64,000 nt of DNA from Pseudophaeobacter sp. EL27 (GCF_900313025.1 NZ_OMPQ01000013.1:62001-126000), one strand, 5' to 3'; positions 17,094 through 26,088 are shown, counted from the first letter of the stretch. Program-made: numbers and translations. The notes: a model not told the origin generated them from the sequence alone.

Positions 17094-18548
17094 ATGTTGA
17101 CCCATCTGAGCCTGCGTCTGCGGATTTTCTTGTTTTTCTGCCTCCTCGCCCTGGGCGCAATTGCTGTCAGCCTGGGCAGTCTTTGGCTGAGCTATCAACG
17201 GGCAGCGACCCCAGCCCTGCTCGATCCCTTTATTTTTGCCGGCCTGCTTGGCACCTTTGCAATTCTTGGTATCTGCGCAGGCATATGGCTGCTGTTTGAT
17301 GAGAATGTCGCCAAGCCAATCGAAGTTCTCGCCTCAGAGATGCGGTTGCGTGCCCATGGGGGGGTGTCCCGGGGTATTGATGCCAAGACAGCACGCTATC
17401 TGGGTGATCTCGCCCCTGCTGCGGCTGGGTTGGCCGGGCAGCTTGGTGACACCACCCTGTTGACCGCGCGCAATATCGCTGAGGAAACGGCGCGGCTGGA
17501 AGCAGATAAACGCCAGTTGACCGCGCTCCTGAGTGAGCTGCCAGTCGCAACGGTGATGCTGGGCGCAGATCATCGCATCGTGCTTTATGATGCCCAGGCG
17601 GCAGTGGTTCTGGCGCAGATTGCCCACCCTCGCCTGAATGCCTGCCTGTTTGACTACCTGGACCAAGTGGCTCTGGAAGCCGCCTATAGCCAGATGATCA
17701 AGACGGGCAAGGAGGTGCAGGCGCAGGTGACGGGCCGGGACGAGGCGCAGAGCTATCTCGTGCACCTAAAGCCACTAGGCCAGGGGGAAGGCTATGTGCT
17801 AATCTTTGATGCCGCCGTTGCCAGAATCGCCCCTGACGCCGCCCGGCCCCTGATTTACGATTTTGAGCTTCTCGAGCGCCCGCTGCAGGATATTGGCGAA
17901 CGGAGCCTGAAAGATCTGTGCTTTGCGGTGTTTGATACCGAAACCACCGGACTGTTGCCACATAAGGATGAGATCGTCCAGATTGGGGCCGTCCGGGTGC
18001 TGAACGGCCGCATGATCGAGGGGGAGCAGTTTGATACGCTGGTCGACCCGCAGCGGCCCATCCCCGAGGCCTCGACCCGGGTGCACGGGGTCAGCAATGC
18101 CATGGTGCAGGGAGCCCCGGTCATTACAAAAGCGGCAGCCCAGTTTCACCTCTTTGCCAAGGATGCGGTGATTGTGGCCCATAACGCGCCATTTGACATG
18201 GCCTTTTTGCGCCGTCACGCCAAGGCAACCAGGGTAGAGTGGGATCATCCGATCCTGGATACTGTATTACTGAGTGCAGTGCTGTTTGGATCCTCGGTTC
18301 CGCACACGCTGGATGCGCTCTGTGAACGGCTGGATATCACCATCCCGCCTGCCCTGCGCCATACGGCCCTGGGCGATGCCCATGCAACCGCAAGCGCCCT
18401 GGTGCAAATGATCCCCATGCTGCAGGCGCGCGGCTTTAACAGCCTGGAACAGGTGATTGAGCAAACCCGCCGCCATGGACGGCTGCTGGAGGACCTCAAT
18501 CCAGTGGACAATCACGGCAGCACATGGCAGGCAGGCGAAAAGACCTGA
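17094..18548 (+). CDS. membrane sensor-like protein with DEDDh 3'-5' exonuclease domain
   Basis: 484 residues. Residues ~10-33 and ~45-68 are membrane spans with a short periplasmic loop; ~70-115 resemble a HAMP linker (NVAKPIEVLASEMRLRAHGG); ~145-240 look like a PAS domain (PVATVMLGADHRIVLYDAQA). The DnaQ-type exonuclease follows at ~275-440 with all DEDDh residues: D281/E283 in FDTETTG, D368 in AHNAPFDMAFL, and H423/D428 in HTALGDAHA. The front half is built like a sensor kinase, but the output is a nuclease. Ligand and nucleic-acid target are unknown. Confidence 0.9.
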   Translation: MLTHLSLRLRIFLFFCLLALGAIAVSLGSLWLSYQRAATPALLDPFIFAGLLGTFAILGICAGIWLLFDENVAKPIEVLASEMRLRAHGGVSRGIDAKTARYLGDLAPAAAGLAGQLGDTTLLTARNIAEETARLEADKRQLTALLSELPVATVMLGADHRIVLYDAQAAVVLAQIAHPRLNACLFDYLDQVALEAAYSQMIKTGKEVQAQVTGRDEAQSYLVHLKPLGQGEGYVLIFDAAVARIAPDAARPLIYDFELLERPLQDIGERSLKDLCFAVFDTETTGLLPHKDEIVQIGAVRVLNGRMIEGEQFDTLVDPQRPIPEASTRVHGVSNAMVQGAPVITKAAAQFHLFAKDAVIVAHNAPFDMAFLRRHAKATRVEWDHPILDTVLLSAVLFGSSVPHTLDALCERLDITIPPALRHTALGDAHATASALVQMIPMLQARGFNSLEQVIEQTRRHGRLLEDLNPVDNHGSTWQAGEKT

Positions 18549-18561
18549 AGTGAGGCGCGCG

Positions 18562-19062
18562 ATGCCAGAAACCAGTTTTATTCCCGCCGCTGACACGGCC
18601 CGGGCCTATCGGGATGCTCTGGGCTATTTTGCCACCGGGGTCACCGTTGTGACCACCCTTTCGCAAGACCGCCCCCTGGCGATCACAGTGAACAGTTTCA
18701 CCTCGGTTTCGATTGAGCCGCCGCTCCTGCTCTGGTGCCCTGATCGCAGCTCGCTGCGTCACGATACATTTGTCGCCGCAGAACGCTTTGCCATTCATGT
18801 GCTTGCCGAAGATCAGCTGGAGCAGGCGCAGCATTTTGCCCGCGATGGCGAGGGGTTTACCCAGGCCAACTGGCACAAAAGCGCGGCTGGAACTCCGGCC
18901 CTGCACGGCTATATCGCCCGGTTTGAATGTCAGAAATTTGAGGCTCATCCCGCTGGGGATCACACCATCATTTTAGGGCAAGTCACAAAGGTCACCACCC
19001 GCCCAGGCAAAGGTTTGATCTTTAAACGGGGCCAGTTTGGCGGCTTTTTGGAACAGTCTTGA
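18562..19062 (+). CDS. flavin reductase family protein (FMN-binding split barrel)
   Basis: The 166-residue product starts at ATG 18562 (MPETSFIPAADTARAYRDA), 13 bases after the exonuclease stop. LGYFATGVTVVTTL, DRPLAITVNSFTSVSIEPPL, LRHDTFVAAERFAIHVLAEDQ and GDHTIILGQVTKV are the flavin-reductase-domain signatures. Such enzymes reduce FMN/FAD with NAD(P)H, often for a two-component monooxygenase; no oxygenase adjoins it. It closes the + strand block. Confidence 0.9.
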   Translation: MPETSFIPAADTARAYRDALGYFATGVTVVTTLSQDRPLAITVNSFTSVSIEPPLLLWCPDRSSLRHDTFVAAERFAIHVLAEDQLEQAQHFARDGEGFTQANWHKSAAGTPALHGYIARFECQKFEAHPAGDHTIILGQVTKVTTRPGKGLIFKRGQFGGFLEQS

Positions 19063-19098
19063 GGGCGCCCCCTTGTTCGCTCTGAAAACACCCAAATG

Positions 19099-19135
19099 AA
19101 AAACCCGCCCAACCATCAGGTTCGGCGGGTTTTCC
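19099..19135. terminator. terminator after the flavin reductase gene
   Basis: AAAAACCCGCC pairs with GGCGGGTTTT around a 14-base loop, followed by TTCC. A-run and T-run on both flanks suggest it serves both the + strand operon and the converging ABC operon. Confidence 0.8.
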
Positions 19136-19185
19136 TTTAGCCTGCCCGCCCTTAGCAAGTTTTCAGGCAAGGGCGAGAATTTGGC

Positions 19186-20172
19186 TTATTTCAGAGCCGC
19201 GTCGGTGATGACATGGGTCCAGGCGCCTTCTGGGGCTTTGGTGATAACCGGCGAAGAGCCACCTTCGAGCAGGGTCTGTACTGTGCGCTCATAATCGGCT
19301 GGGTCCAGGGCACCATTGCTGCCTGCGGTTAGCTTGGCCACTTCCCGCATCATACGCTGCTGGTGAACTTCGGTCTGGGCACCGGAGGCATCGTTCTCCA
19401 GAATGATTTCTGCTGCCTCATCAGGATGGGCTTCGGCATATTTCCAGCCCTGCATCGAGGCGCGCACAAAACGCTCCATCTTGGACACAAAGGCCGGATC
19501 ATCCAGGTTCTCTTCCAGAACATAGAGACCATCTTCCAGCGTCGCGACGCCCTGGTCCTCATATTTGAAGGTGATCAGCTCATCCTCGGAAACACCGGAA
19601 TCGATCACCTGCCAGTATTCATTATAGGTCATGGTCGAAATACAATCGGCCTGACGCTGCAGCAGTGGATCAACGTTAAAGCCCTGCTTCAGAACTTCGA
19701 CGCCCATTTCACCCTTGGCTTCGGTGGAGATGCCCAGCTTGCTCATCCAGCTCATGAAGGGGAATTCATTGCCAAAGAACCATACACCCAGGGTGCGGTT
19801 TGACAGGTCAGAAGGCTCGGCAATACCTGTGTCATTCCAGCAGGTCAGCTGCATGCCCGAGCTTTTGTAAGGCTGGGCGATATTGACCAGCGGCAGACCC
19901 TTTTCGCGCGCCGCCAGGGCCGCTGGCATCCACTCAACCGTAACATCGGCGCCGCCGCCTGCAATCACCTGGGTTGGGGCAATATCCGGCCCCCCTGGCA
20001 GAATGGTGACATTCAGATCCTCAGCTTCATAGAAGCCTTTGTCCAGAGCCACGTAGTAGCCAGCGAACTGTGCCTGTGTCACCCATTTCAGCTGCAACTT
20101 CACGTCATCCGCAGCCTGGGCCGCGCCGACAGATGCAAGCGCCAGACCGGCGGCTGTCAAAATGTGTTTCAT
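19186..20172 (-). CDS. ABC transporter substrate-binding protein, NMT1/THI5-like (probable pyrimidine importer)
   Basis: A 328-residue periplasmic protein with signal peptide MKHILTAAGLALASVGAAQA. The NMT1-like opening KLQLKWVTQAQFAGYYVALD and KGFYEAEDLNVTILPGG are clear, as is the GGGADVTVEWMPAALAA segment. The family binds pyrimidine-like rings such as HMP, which fits the adjacent degradation genes; uracil or thymine as ligand is inferred. It is the last gene of the - strand operon but has a 220-base leader with its own candidate RutR site, so an independent promoter is likely. Confidence 0.88.
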   Translation of the reverse strand: MKHILTAAGLALASVGAAQAADDVKLQLKWVTQAQFAGYYVALDKGFYEAEDLNVTILPGGPDIAPTQVIAGGGADVTVEWMPAALAAREKGLPLVNIAQPYKSSGMQLTCWNDTGIAEPSDLSNRTLGVWFFGNEFPFMSWMSKLGISTEAKGEMGVEVLKQGFNVDPLLQRQADCISTMTYNEYWQVIDSGVSEDELITFKYEDQGVATLEDGLYVLEENLDDPAFVSKMERFVRASMQGWKYAEAHPDEAAEIILENDASGAQTEVHQQRMMREVAKLTAGSNGALDPADYERTVQTLLEGGSSPVITKAPEGAWTHVITDAALK

Positions 20173-20213
20173 GAGATCGTTCTCCCGTTGGTTATGATGA
20201 AAGCTTGCGCGAA

Positions 20214-20231
20214 TTTGACCCTTCGATCAAA
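20214..20231. promoter_or_regulatory. candidate RutR operator upstream of the ABC binding-protein gene
   Basis: TTTGACCCTTCGATCAAA keeps both outer arms of TTTGACCA-N2-TGGTCAAA with three core mismatches. It sits 42 bases before the start codon at 20172. Confidence 0.6.
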
Positions 20232-20393
20232 TATTTTTCTTAAGTTCTTGTCAGGCCTTCGGCCTGTTTGCGCAGCTATTGAGCATTAATTTTGAACCTG
20301 TGATCGATTTTTCACCATTCTTTCAGGTCGTCACCAGAGCGCCCCTCTGGTCTTATCCACCGCGCAGCACAGCCGACGCGATGGACTATTCTT

Positions 20394-21239
20394 TTAGCCC
20401 TGTTGCGAAGGGTGCCAGAAGGTCAAGCTTTTCTCGATCAGGGCGATTGTCCCGTAGAAAAACGACCCCGCCAATGCCGCCATGACAATCTCGGCCCAGA
20501 CCATATCCAGCGCCAGTTGCCCCACGCTGGTCGAAATCCGAAAGCCCATGCCCACAGTGGGGGAGCCAAAGAACTCAGCCACAATTGCCCCCACCAGCGC
20601 CAGGGTTGTCGAAATCTTCAAGCCATTAAAGATAAAGGGCAAAGCTGCGGGCAGACGCAGTTTGAAAAAGCTCTGCCAATAGCTGGCCGCATAGGTCTGC
20701 ATCAGATCCCGCTGCATGGCAGAGGTCTCGCGCAACCCGGCCACGGTGTTCACCAGCATCGGAAAGAACACCATGACCACTACAACGGCCGCCTTGGATT
20801 GCCAATCAAAGCCAAACCACATCACCAGAATTGGCGCGGTTCCCACAATGGGCAGGGCCGCCACAAAATTGCCCACCGGCAGCAGGCCACGGCGCAGAAA
20901 ATCACTGCGATCCACCGCCACAGCCATCAGCAATGCGGCACCACAGCCCATCACATAGCCAGACAGAGCGCCCTTCAGAAAGGTCTGCGACAGATCTTTC
21001 CACAGGATCGGCAGGGATGTGGCAAAGCGCTCCGCAATCAGGCTTGGTGCTGGCAGGATCACCAGTGACACCTCCAGCCCGCGCACCAAAAGCTCCCAGA
21101 CCAACAACAGCGTGACGCCAAAAATCACCGGAACCAGCAGCTTTACGGCCCGGGTCCCCGCGCTGGCACCATTGGCCAGGCGGCTGTTCACCCACCAGCC
21201 CAGACACCAGACCAAAACAGCAAGCAAAACCATCGTCAT
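20394..21239 (-). CDS. ABC transporter permease (SsuC/TauC/ThiX type)
   Basis: The 281-residue membrane protein has six or so spans. The inner-membrane-component signature with the EAA-like loop is seen at LMQTYAASYWQSFFKLRLPAALPFIFNG, preceded by GTAPILVMWFGFDWQSKAAVVVVM. It would form the channel with the second permease (21364-22281). Start is 21239 (MTMVLLAVL); ATG 21233 is also possible. A dispersed repeat sits between it and the upstream permease. Confidence 0.9.
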   Translation of the reverse strand: MTMVLLAVLVWCLGWWVNSRLANGASAGTRAVKLLVPVIFGVTLLLVWELLVRGLEVSLVILPAPSLIAERFATSLPILWKDLSQTFLKGALSGYVMGCGAALLMAVAVDRSDFLRRGLLPVGNFVAALPIVGTAPILVMWFGFDWQSKAAVVVVMVFFPMLVNTVAGLRETSAMQRDLMQTYAASYWQSFFKLRLPAALPFIFNGLKISTTLALVGAIVAEFFGSPTVGMGFRISTSVGQLALDMVWAEIVMAALAGSFFYGTIALIEKSLTFWHPSQQG

Positions 21240-21292
21240 CTGGCCTCTCCCCTGCTGTCTCGCGCATTGAGAACCAAAGGGGCCCTCGACTT

Positions 21293-21350
21293 CATTTGGC
21301 CCAAAATATTCCGGGGGAGCCGCATTTCTGCGGCGGGGGCAGCGCCCCCT
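21293..21350 (+). repeat. dispersed roseobacter intergenic repeat, copy A
   Basis: CATTTGGCCCAAAATATTCC is followed by GGGGG, a hairpin GCCGC-loop-GCGGC, and a second hairpin GGGGGC-AGC-GCCCCC. It lies between two permease genes of one operon. Confidence 0.75.
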
Positions 21351-21363
21351 TTAGACAATTGCA

Positions 21364-22281
21364 TCATGACGCCATCCCCATGCGTTTCAGCACATTTTTC
21401 TCAATCAACTCCAACAAGGCCACCAAAAGCCCCGCCAGGATGGCAGCCGCAAAGAGCGCAGACCAGATCTGCACCGTCTGGCCATAATAGCTCCCCGCCA
21501 ATAGACGCGCGCCAAGTCCGGCAACCGCCCCCGTCGGCAGCTCGCCAACGATGGCCCCCAGCAAAGACGCCGCAATCCCGATTTTCAGTGAGGTAAAGAG
21601 ATAGGGCATCGATGAAGGCAGTCGCAGCTTCCAGAACCCCTGGCTTGTATTGGCGCTATAGGTCTTCAGCAGATCCAACTGCATCGCATCGGGGCTGCGC
21701 AGCCCCTTCACCATGCCAACCACCACCGGGAAAAAGCTCAAGTAAGCCGAGATAACCGCCTTGGGCAGTATCCCCTGCACCCCGATGGAATAAAGCACCA
21801 CGATGATCATCGGCGCCAGGGCAATAATCGGAATAGTCTGGCTGACGATGGCCCAGGGCATCACTGACATATCCATCACTTTTGAATGCACGATCCCCAC
21901 AGCCAGCAAGATGCCAAGCCCTGTACCAATGACAAAGCCCAAGAGGGTCGCATTCAGCGTCACCTGCGCATGATAGACCAAGGAGCGTTTTGAGGTGACC
22001 TTCTTCATCACTGTGGTCTTCCACAGCTCAGAGATCACCTGATGTGGTGCCGGCAGGCGCGGACGATCCTGTTCCCAGGTCTGCGCGATGGCAAATGTGT
22101 TGTCAGCCACCAGCCCAAAACTCCCCATATCGCGCCGCACTTTTGAAGTCGCAGGCATGACTTCAGCGCCGCCACGCTCAGCTGCATCCAACACGCCCTT
22201 AATGTTCATCGGCACACAAGCCGCATACCAAAAGGCCAAAATGGCGGCGAGCACGGTCAGGACGGAAAGAAAAGTCTTCAT
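21364..22281 (-). CDS. ABC transporter permease (second subunit)
   Basis: The 305-residue protein has an N-terminal signal-anchor-like span (FLSVLTVLAAILAFWYAACV), a ~60-residue polar region, then the permease domain. The EAA loop reads LDLLKTYSANTSQGFWKLRLPSSMPYLF, preceded by SQTIPIIALAPMIIVVLYSIG. It pairs with the other permease, giving a heterodimeric channel as in riboflavin/pyrimidine-type importers. It starts 36 bases after the ATPase gene stop. Confidence 0.9.
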   Translation of the reverse strand: MKTFLSVLTVLAAILAFWYAACVPMNIKGVLDAAERGGAEVMPATSKVRRDMGSFGLVADNTFAIAQTWEQDRPRLPAPHQVISELWKTTVMKKVTSKRSLVYHAQVTLNATLLGFVIGTGLGILLAVGIVHSKVMDMSVMPWAIVSQTIPIIALAPMIIVVLYSIGVQGILPKAVISAYLSFFPVVVGMVKGLRSPDAMQLDLLKTYSANTSQGFWKLRLPSSMPYLFTSLKIGIAASLLGAIVGELPTGAVAGLGARLLAGSYYGQTVQIWSALFAAAILAGLLVALLELIEKNVLKRMGMAS

Positions 22282-22317
22282 TGCTCCCCCTCCCCTCCAG
22301 TTGTCGATATCAATGCA

Positions 22318-23139
22318 TCAATCATCGGCATGCCCTGCCCGCAGGCCCTCGCGCACGCGGTGGGCAATATCGATGAACTCCTGACTGTCGCGAATATCCA
22401 GCGGGCGTTCGCGCGGCAGCGTGCTCTCGATCACATCAGTGATCCTACCAGGGCGCGGTGACATCACCACGATCTTGGTCGACAGATAGACCGCTTCTGG
22501 AATTGAGTGGGTGACAAAGCCGATGGTCTTGTTGGTCCGTGCCCAGAGCTTCAACAGCTGCTCATTGAGGTGATCGCGTACGATCTCATCCAGCGCCCCA
22601 AAGGGTTCATCCATCAACAGGATATCCGCATCAAAGGCCAGCGCTCGGGCAATGCTGGCCCGCTGCTGCATGCCACCTGAGAGCTGCCAGGGATACTTGC
22701 CGCCAAAGCCCGCAAGTTCTACCAGCTCCAGCACCTGCTCAACCCGCTTGTCCTGCTCGGCTTTGGAATAGCCCATGATTTCAAGCGGCAGCTTGATATT
22801 CTTGGCAATGGTACGCCAGGGGTACAGCCCCGCCGCCTGAAACACATAGCCATAGGCGCGCTGCTTGCGGGCCTCATCCGGGCTCATGCCATTGACGGTA
22901 ATTGTGCCGCCAGTGGGATGTTCCAGCGCCGCCATCACCCGCAGAAAGGTGGTCTTGCCACAGCCCGAAGGACCAATAAAGGAGACAAAATCCCCCTTGT
23001 TGATGGTGAGGTTCACATCCTTCAGCGCCTGCACCGGCCCGTCATTGGTGGGAAAAACCAGATCCAGGTTCTTCGCTTCGACGACGGCCTCGGTGGATCC
23101 ATTTAGGACACCGGCCTGGGTAGTCGTTTGAGTATTCAT
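22318..23139 (-). CDS. ABC transporter ATP-binding protein (SsuB/TauB/ThiZ type)
   Basis: 273 residues with Walker A FIGPSGCGKTTFLRVMAAL, a Q-loop (GYVFQAAGLYPWRTI), signature LSGGMQQRASIARAL, Walker B DADILLMDEPFGALDE and the switch His in FVTHSIPEAVYL. It energises the two adjacent permeases. The length and PRPGRITD segment are usual for nitrate/sulfonate/pyrimidine-type importers. It follows the dihydropyrimidinase gene after an 80-base gap. Confidence 0.93.
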   Translation of the reverse strand: MNTQTTTQAGVLNGSTEAVVEAKNLDLVFPTNDGPVQALKDVNLTINKGDFVSFIGPSGCGKTTFLRVMAALEHPTGGTITVNGMSPDEARKQRAYGYVFQAAGLYPWRTIAKNIKLPLEIMGYSKAEQDKRVEQVLELVELAGFGGKYPWQLSGGMQQRASIARALAFDADILLMDEPFGALDEIVRDHLNEQLLKLWARTNKTIGFVTHSIPEAVYLSTKIVVMSPRPGRITDVIESTLPRERPLDIRDSQEFIDIAHRVREGLRAGHADD

Positions 23140-23219
23140 ATCTTCGCCTTATTCAGACTATGCGCGGGCCGCGCGCGGTCTCCCTGGCGCAGCCCTGCTC
23201 TTCGATTTATCGCCTGTGA

Positions 23220-24674
23220 TCAGACGCCAGTCGCGGGAATGCCTGATCGCTCAACGGGGCGCGGAGCTGTCAGTTCTTTCCAGGTCGATAGCGCCTTGTT
23301 CACGGTTGCATTGGCTTCGCGTTCCACAAAGCGGCCATGGCCTTCCTGGGTACGGATTTCGCCGTCATGCACAGCCACATGTCCCCGCGTCAAGGTAAAG
23401 CGCGGCAGTCCTTTGATCTCATGACCTTCAAAGACGTTGTAATCAATTGCCGATTGCTGGGTGCTGGCGGCGATGGTTTTGGACTTTTCCGGATCCCAAA
23501 CCACCAGATCCGCATCCGCCCCCACCAGAACTGCACCCTTTTTAGGATAACAATTCAGGATCTTGGCGATATTGGTCGAGGTCACAGCGACAAACTCATT
23601 TGGCGTGATCCGCCCCGTCGCAACCCCCTGGGTCCAAAGCATCGGCATCCGGTCTTCCAACCCGCCAGTGCCATTGGGGATCTTGGTGAAATCCCCCACT
23701 CCGTAGCGTTTCTGTTCGGTCGAGAAGGCACAGTGATCCGTCGCCACCACCGAGAGCGAGCCCGACTGCAGACCAGCCCAAAGACTGTCCTGATGCTGCT
23801 TGTTGCGGAAGGGCGGCGACATGACACGCCGCGCGGCGTGATCCCAATCAGGGTTGAAATACTCGCTCTCATCCAGGGTCAGATGCTGGATCAGCGGCTC
23901 GCCCCAGACGCGTTTGCCCTGCATCCGGGCACGGCGAATGGCCTCGTGGCTGTCCTCACAGGAGGTATGCACCACATAAAGCGGCACGCCGGCCATATCA
24001 GCAATCATGATAGCGCGGTTGGTGGCCTCGCCTTCGACCTGGGGCGGGCGGGAATAGGCATGGGCCTCGGGGCCGGTATTGCCTTCCGCCAGCAGTTTGG
24101 CCGAGAGTTCCGCCACCACATCGCCGTTTTCCGCGTGTACCATGGCAATGCCGCCCAATTCCGCCAGACGCTGGAAACTGGAATACATCTCATCATCATT
24201 GACCATCAAAGCGCCCTTATAGGCCATGAAGTGCTTGAAGGTATTGATGCCACGGGTCTCAATCACGGTCTTCATATCGTCAAAGACCTGCTCCCCCCAC
24301 CAGGTCACCGCCATATGGAAGGAGTAATCACAATTGGCCCGCGTCGACTTGTTGTCCCAACGCTTCAAGGCATCCAGCAGGCTCTCGCCCGGATTGGGCA
24401 GTGCAAAATCCACCACCATGGTGGTGCCGCCCGCCAGGCCCGCGCGGGTGCCGCTTTCAAAATCATCCGTCGAATAGGTGCCCATGAAGGGCATTTCCAG
24501 ATGGGTATGCGGATCAATCCCGCCCGGCATCACGTAACAGCCAGTAGCGTCAAGCTCCTCATCCCCCTTCAGGTTTGGCCCAATGGCAGTGATCACGCCA
24601 TTCTCAATCAAAACATCCGATTTATACGTCAGATCCGCGGTCACAATGGTCCCGTTCTTGATGACTTTACTCAT
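23220..24674 (-). CDS. hydA: dihydropyrimidinase (D-hydantoinase family)
   Basis: This cyclic amidohydrolase opens dihydrouracil or dihydrothymine to the N-carbamoyl-beta-amino acid. In 484 residues the metal ligands are visible: GGIDPHTHLEMPFMGT (HxH), FKHFMAYKGALM (the Lys that is carboxylated), MVHAENGDVV, YVVHTSCEDSHEAI and VVATDHCAFSTEQK (Asp). The length matches the family. It sits between the M20 hydrolase and the importer genes, and a dispersed repeat fills the gap to the M20 gene. Confidence 0.95.
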   Translation of the reverse strand: MSKVIKNGTIVTADLTYKSDVLIENGVITAIGPNLKGDEELDATGCYVMPGGIDPHTHLEMPFMGTYSTDDFESGTRAGLAGGTTMVVDFALPNPGESLLDALKRWDNKSTRANCDYSFHMAVTWWGEQVFDDMKTVIETRGINTFKHFMAYKGALMVNDDEMYSSFQRLAELGGIAMVHAENGDVVAELSAKLLAEGNTGPEAHAYSRPPQVEGEATNRAIMIADMAGVPLYVVHTSCEDSHEAIRRARMQGKRVWGEPLIQHLTLDESEYFNPDWDHAARRVMSPPFRNKQHQDSLWAGLQSGSLSVVATDHCAFSTEQKRYGVGDFTKIPNGTGGLEDRMPMLWTQGVATGRITPNEFVAVTSTNIAKILNCYPKKGAVLVGADADLVVWDPEKSKTIAASTQQSAIDYNVFEGHEIKGLPRFTLTRGHVAVHDGEIRTQEGHGRFVEREANATVNKALSTWKELTAPRPVERSGIPATGV

Positions 24675-24769
24675 GGTAAAACTCCCTGTCTCGGGCGCCT
24701 TTTACGCCCCTTTTTCTGGTTTTGGGACCAGCTCCCTGTTCAGTTGGCCCAATCAATTGTCCTGGACTT

Positions 24770-24830
24770 CATTTGGCCAAAAATATCCCGGGGGAGCGGC
24801 CTCCTAGGGGCCGCGGGGGCAGCGCCCCTT
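24770..24830 (+). repeat. dispersed roseobacter intergenic repeat, copy B
   Basis: CATTTGGCCAAAAATATCCC then GGGGGAG, a hairpin GCGGCC-loop-GGCCGC and a second GGGGC-AGC-GCCCC. Compared with copy A the first hairpin arms differ in sequence but still pair. Confidence 0.75.
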
Positions 24831-24837
24831 TCCCGCT

Positions 24838-26088
24838 TTAGGAAACGATTTCAGCCGTCTCCACCACCGCGTGAAACAGGACATTGCCTCCGGCTTCTGC
24901 CCAGTCCTTGCTGATCTCTTCCGCCTCATTGTGGCTCAACCCATCCACACAGGGGCACATGATCATCGCCGTTGGCGCAACCCGGTTGATCCAGCAGGCA
25001 TCATGACCCGCGCCAGAGATGATATCGAGATGCGAATAGCCCAGACGTTCCGCCGCGCTGCGCACAGCCGTGACGCAGGTATCGTCGAATTTCACCGGAT
25101 CAAAACCTCCGACTTTTTCAAACTCGATCTGCATATCCAGGGCTTCGACGATATCCTTACCTTCTTCGCGCAGGCGCAGCTCCATGTCCTGGATCACCTC
25201 CAGCTCAGGCGAGCGGAAATCAACGGTAAAGACCACTTTGCCAGGGATCACATTGCGCGAGTTGGGATAGACATCGATATGCCCAGCGGCACCAACCGCA
25301 CTGGGGGCATGGGACCAAGCGATCTCATCCACCGCTTCCAAGACCCGCGCCATGGCAAGACCCGCGTTGCGGCGCATCGGCATCGGCGTCGACCCGGTAT
25401 GGGCGTCCTTGCCGGTGATGGTCACTTGGGTCCAGCTGAGGCCCTGACCATGGGTAACAACCCCAATATCCTTGCCTTCGGCTTCCAGAATGGGGCCCTG
25501 TTCGATATGCAGCTCAAAAAAGGCATGCATCTTGCGTGCGCCAACTTCCTCATCCCCGCGCCAGCCGATACGGCTCAGCTCATCGCCGAATTTTTTGCCC
25601 TCGGCATCTGTCCGGTCATAGGCCCAGTCCTGAGTGTGAATGCCTGCAAAGACCCCCGACGACAGCATGGCCGGCGCATAGCGGGTACCTTCTTCATTGG
25701 TAAAATTGGTGGCCACGATGGGGTGTTTGGTCTTGATCCCCAGATCATTGAGAGAGCGAATGAGCTCCAGCCCGGCCAAGACCCCAAGCACGCCGTCATA
25801 TTTGCCGCCCGTGGGTTGGGTATCCAGATGCGATCCCACATAGACCGGCAGCGCATCCGGATCAGTGCCTTCGCGCCGGGCAAACATATTGCCCATCTGA
25901 TCCAACCCCATGGTGCAGCCCGCCTCTTCGCACCATTTCTGAAACAGCGCGCGCCCCTCGGCGTCTTCATCGGTCAAGGTCTGACGGTTGTTGCCCCCTG
26001 CGACGCCGGGGCCAATCTTGGCCATCTCCATCAGGCTCTCCCAGAGCCGATCGCCGTTGATTTTCAGATTCTGTCCCAAAGACGTCAT
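24838..26088 (-). CDS. M20-family Zn-dependent amidohydrolase, probable beta-ureidopropionase
   Basis: The 416-residue enzyme matches the N-carbamoyl-amino-acid hydrolase / allantoate amidohydrolase group: VYVGSHLDTQPTGGKYDGVL (metal His and Asp), TNFTNEEGTRYAPAML (Glu pair), FFELHIEQGPILE, and GAGHDACWINRVAPTAMI with the distal His. Next to the dihydropyrimidinase it most likely hydrolyses N-carbamoyl-beta-alanine to beta-alanine, CO2 and ammonia. ATG 26088 has AGGAAG upstream; the 68-residue in-frame extension before it is not protein-like. It heads the - strand operon. Confidence 0.92.
   Translation of the reverse strand: MTSLGQNLKINGDRLWESLMEMAKIGPGVAGGNNRQTLTDEDAEGRALFQKWCEEAGCTMGLDQMGNMFARREGTDPDALPVYVGSHLDTQPTGGKYDGVLGVLAGLELIRSLNDLGIKTKHPIVATNFTNEEGTRYAPAMLSSGVFAGIHTQDWAYDRTDAEGKKFGDELSRIGWRGDEEVGARKMHAFFELHIEQGPILEAEGKDIGVVTHGQGLSWTQVTITGKDAHTGSTPMPMRRNAGLAMARVLEAVDEIAWSHAPSAVGAAGHIDVYPNSRNVIPGKVVFTVDFRSPELEVIQDMELRLREEGKDIVEALDMQIEFEKVGGFDPVKFDDTCVTAVRSAAERLGYSHLDIISGAGHDACWINRVAPTAMIMCPCVDGLSHNEAEEISKDWAEAGGNVLFHAVVETAEIVS

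Noticed and set aside
24659-24680. TTTACTCATGGTAAA at the dihydropyrimidinase start as a RutR site
   Set aside because: Symmetrical, but the half-site spacing is one base short of the RutR pattern and it overlaps the start codon, so chance is more likely.
23337-24914. 525-codon + strand frame opposite the dihydropyrimidinase gene
   Set aside because: Antisense to a gene with all catalytic motifs; translation is His/Arg-rich without domains.
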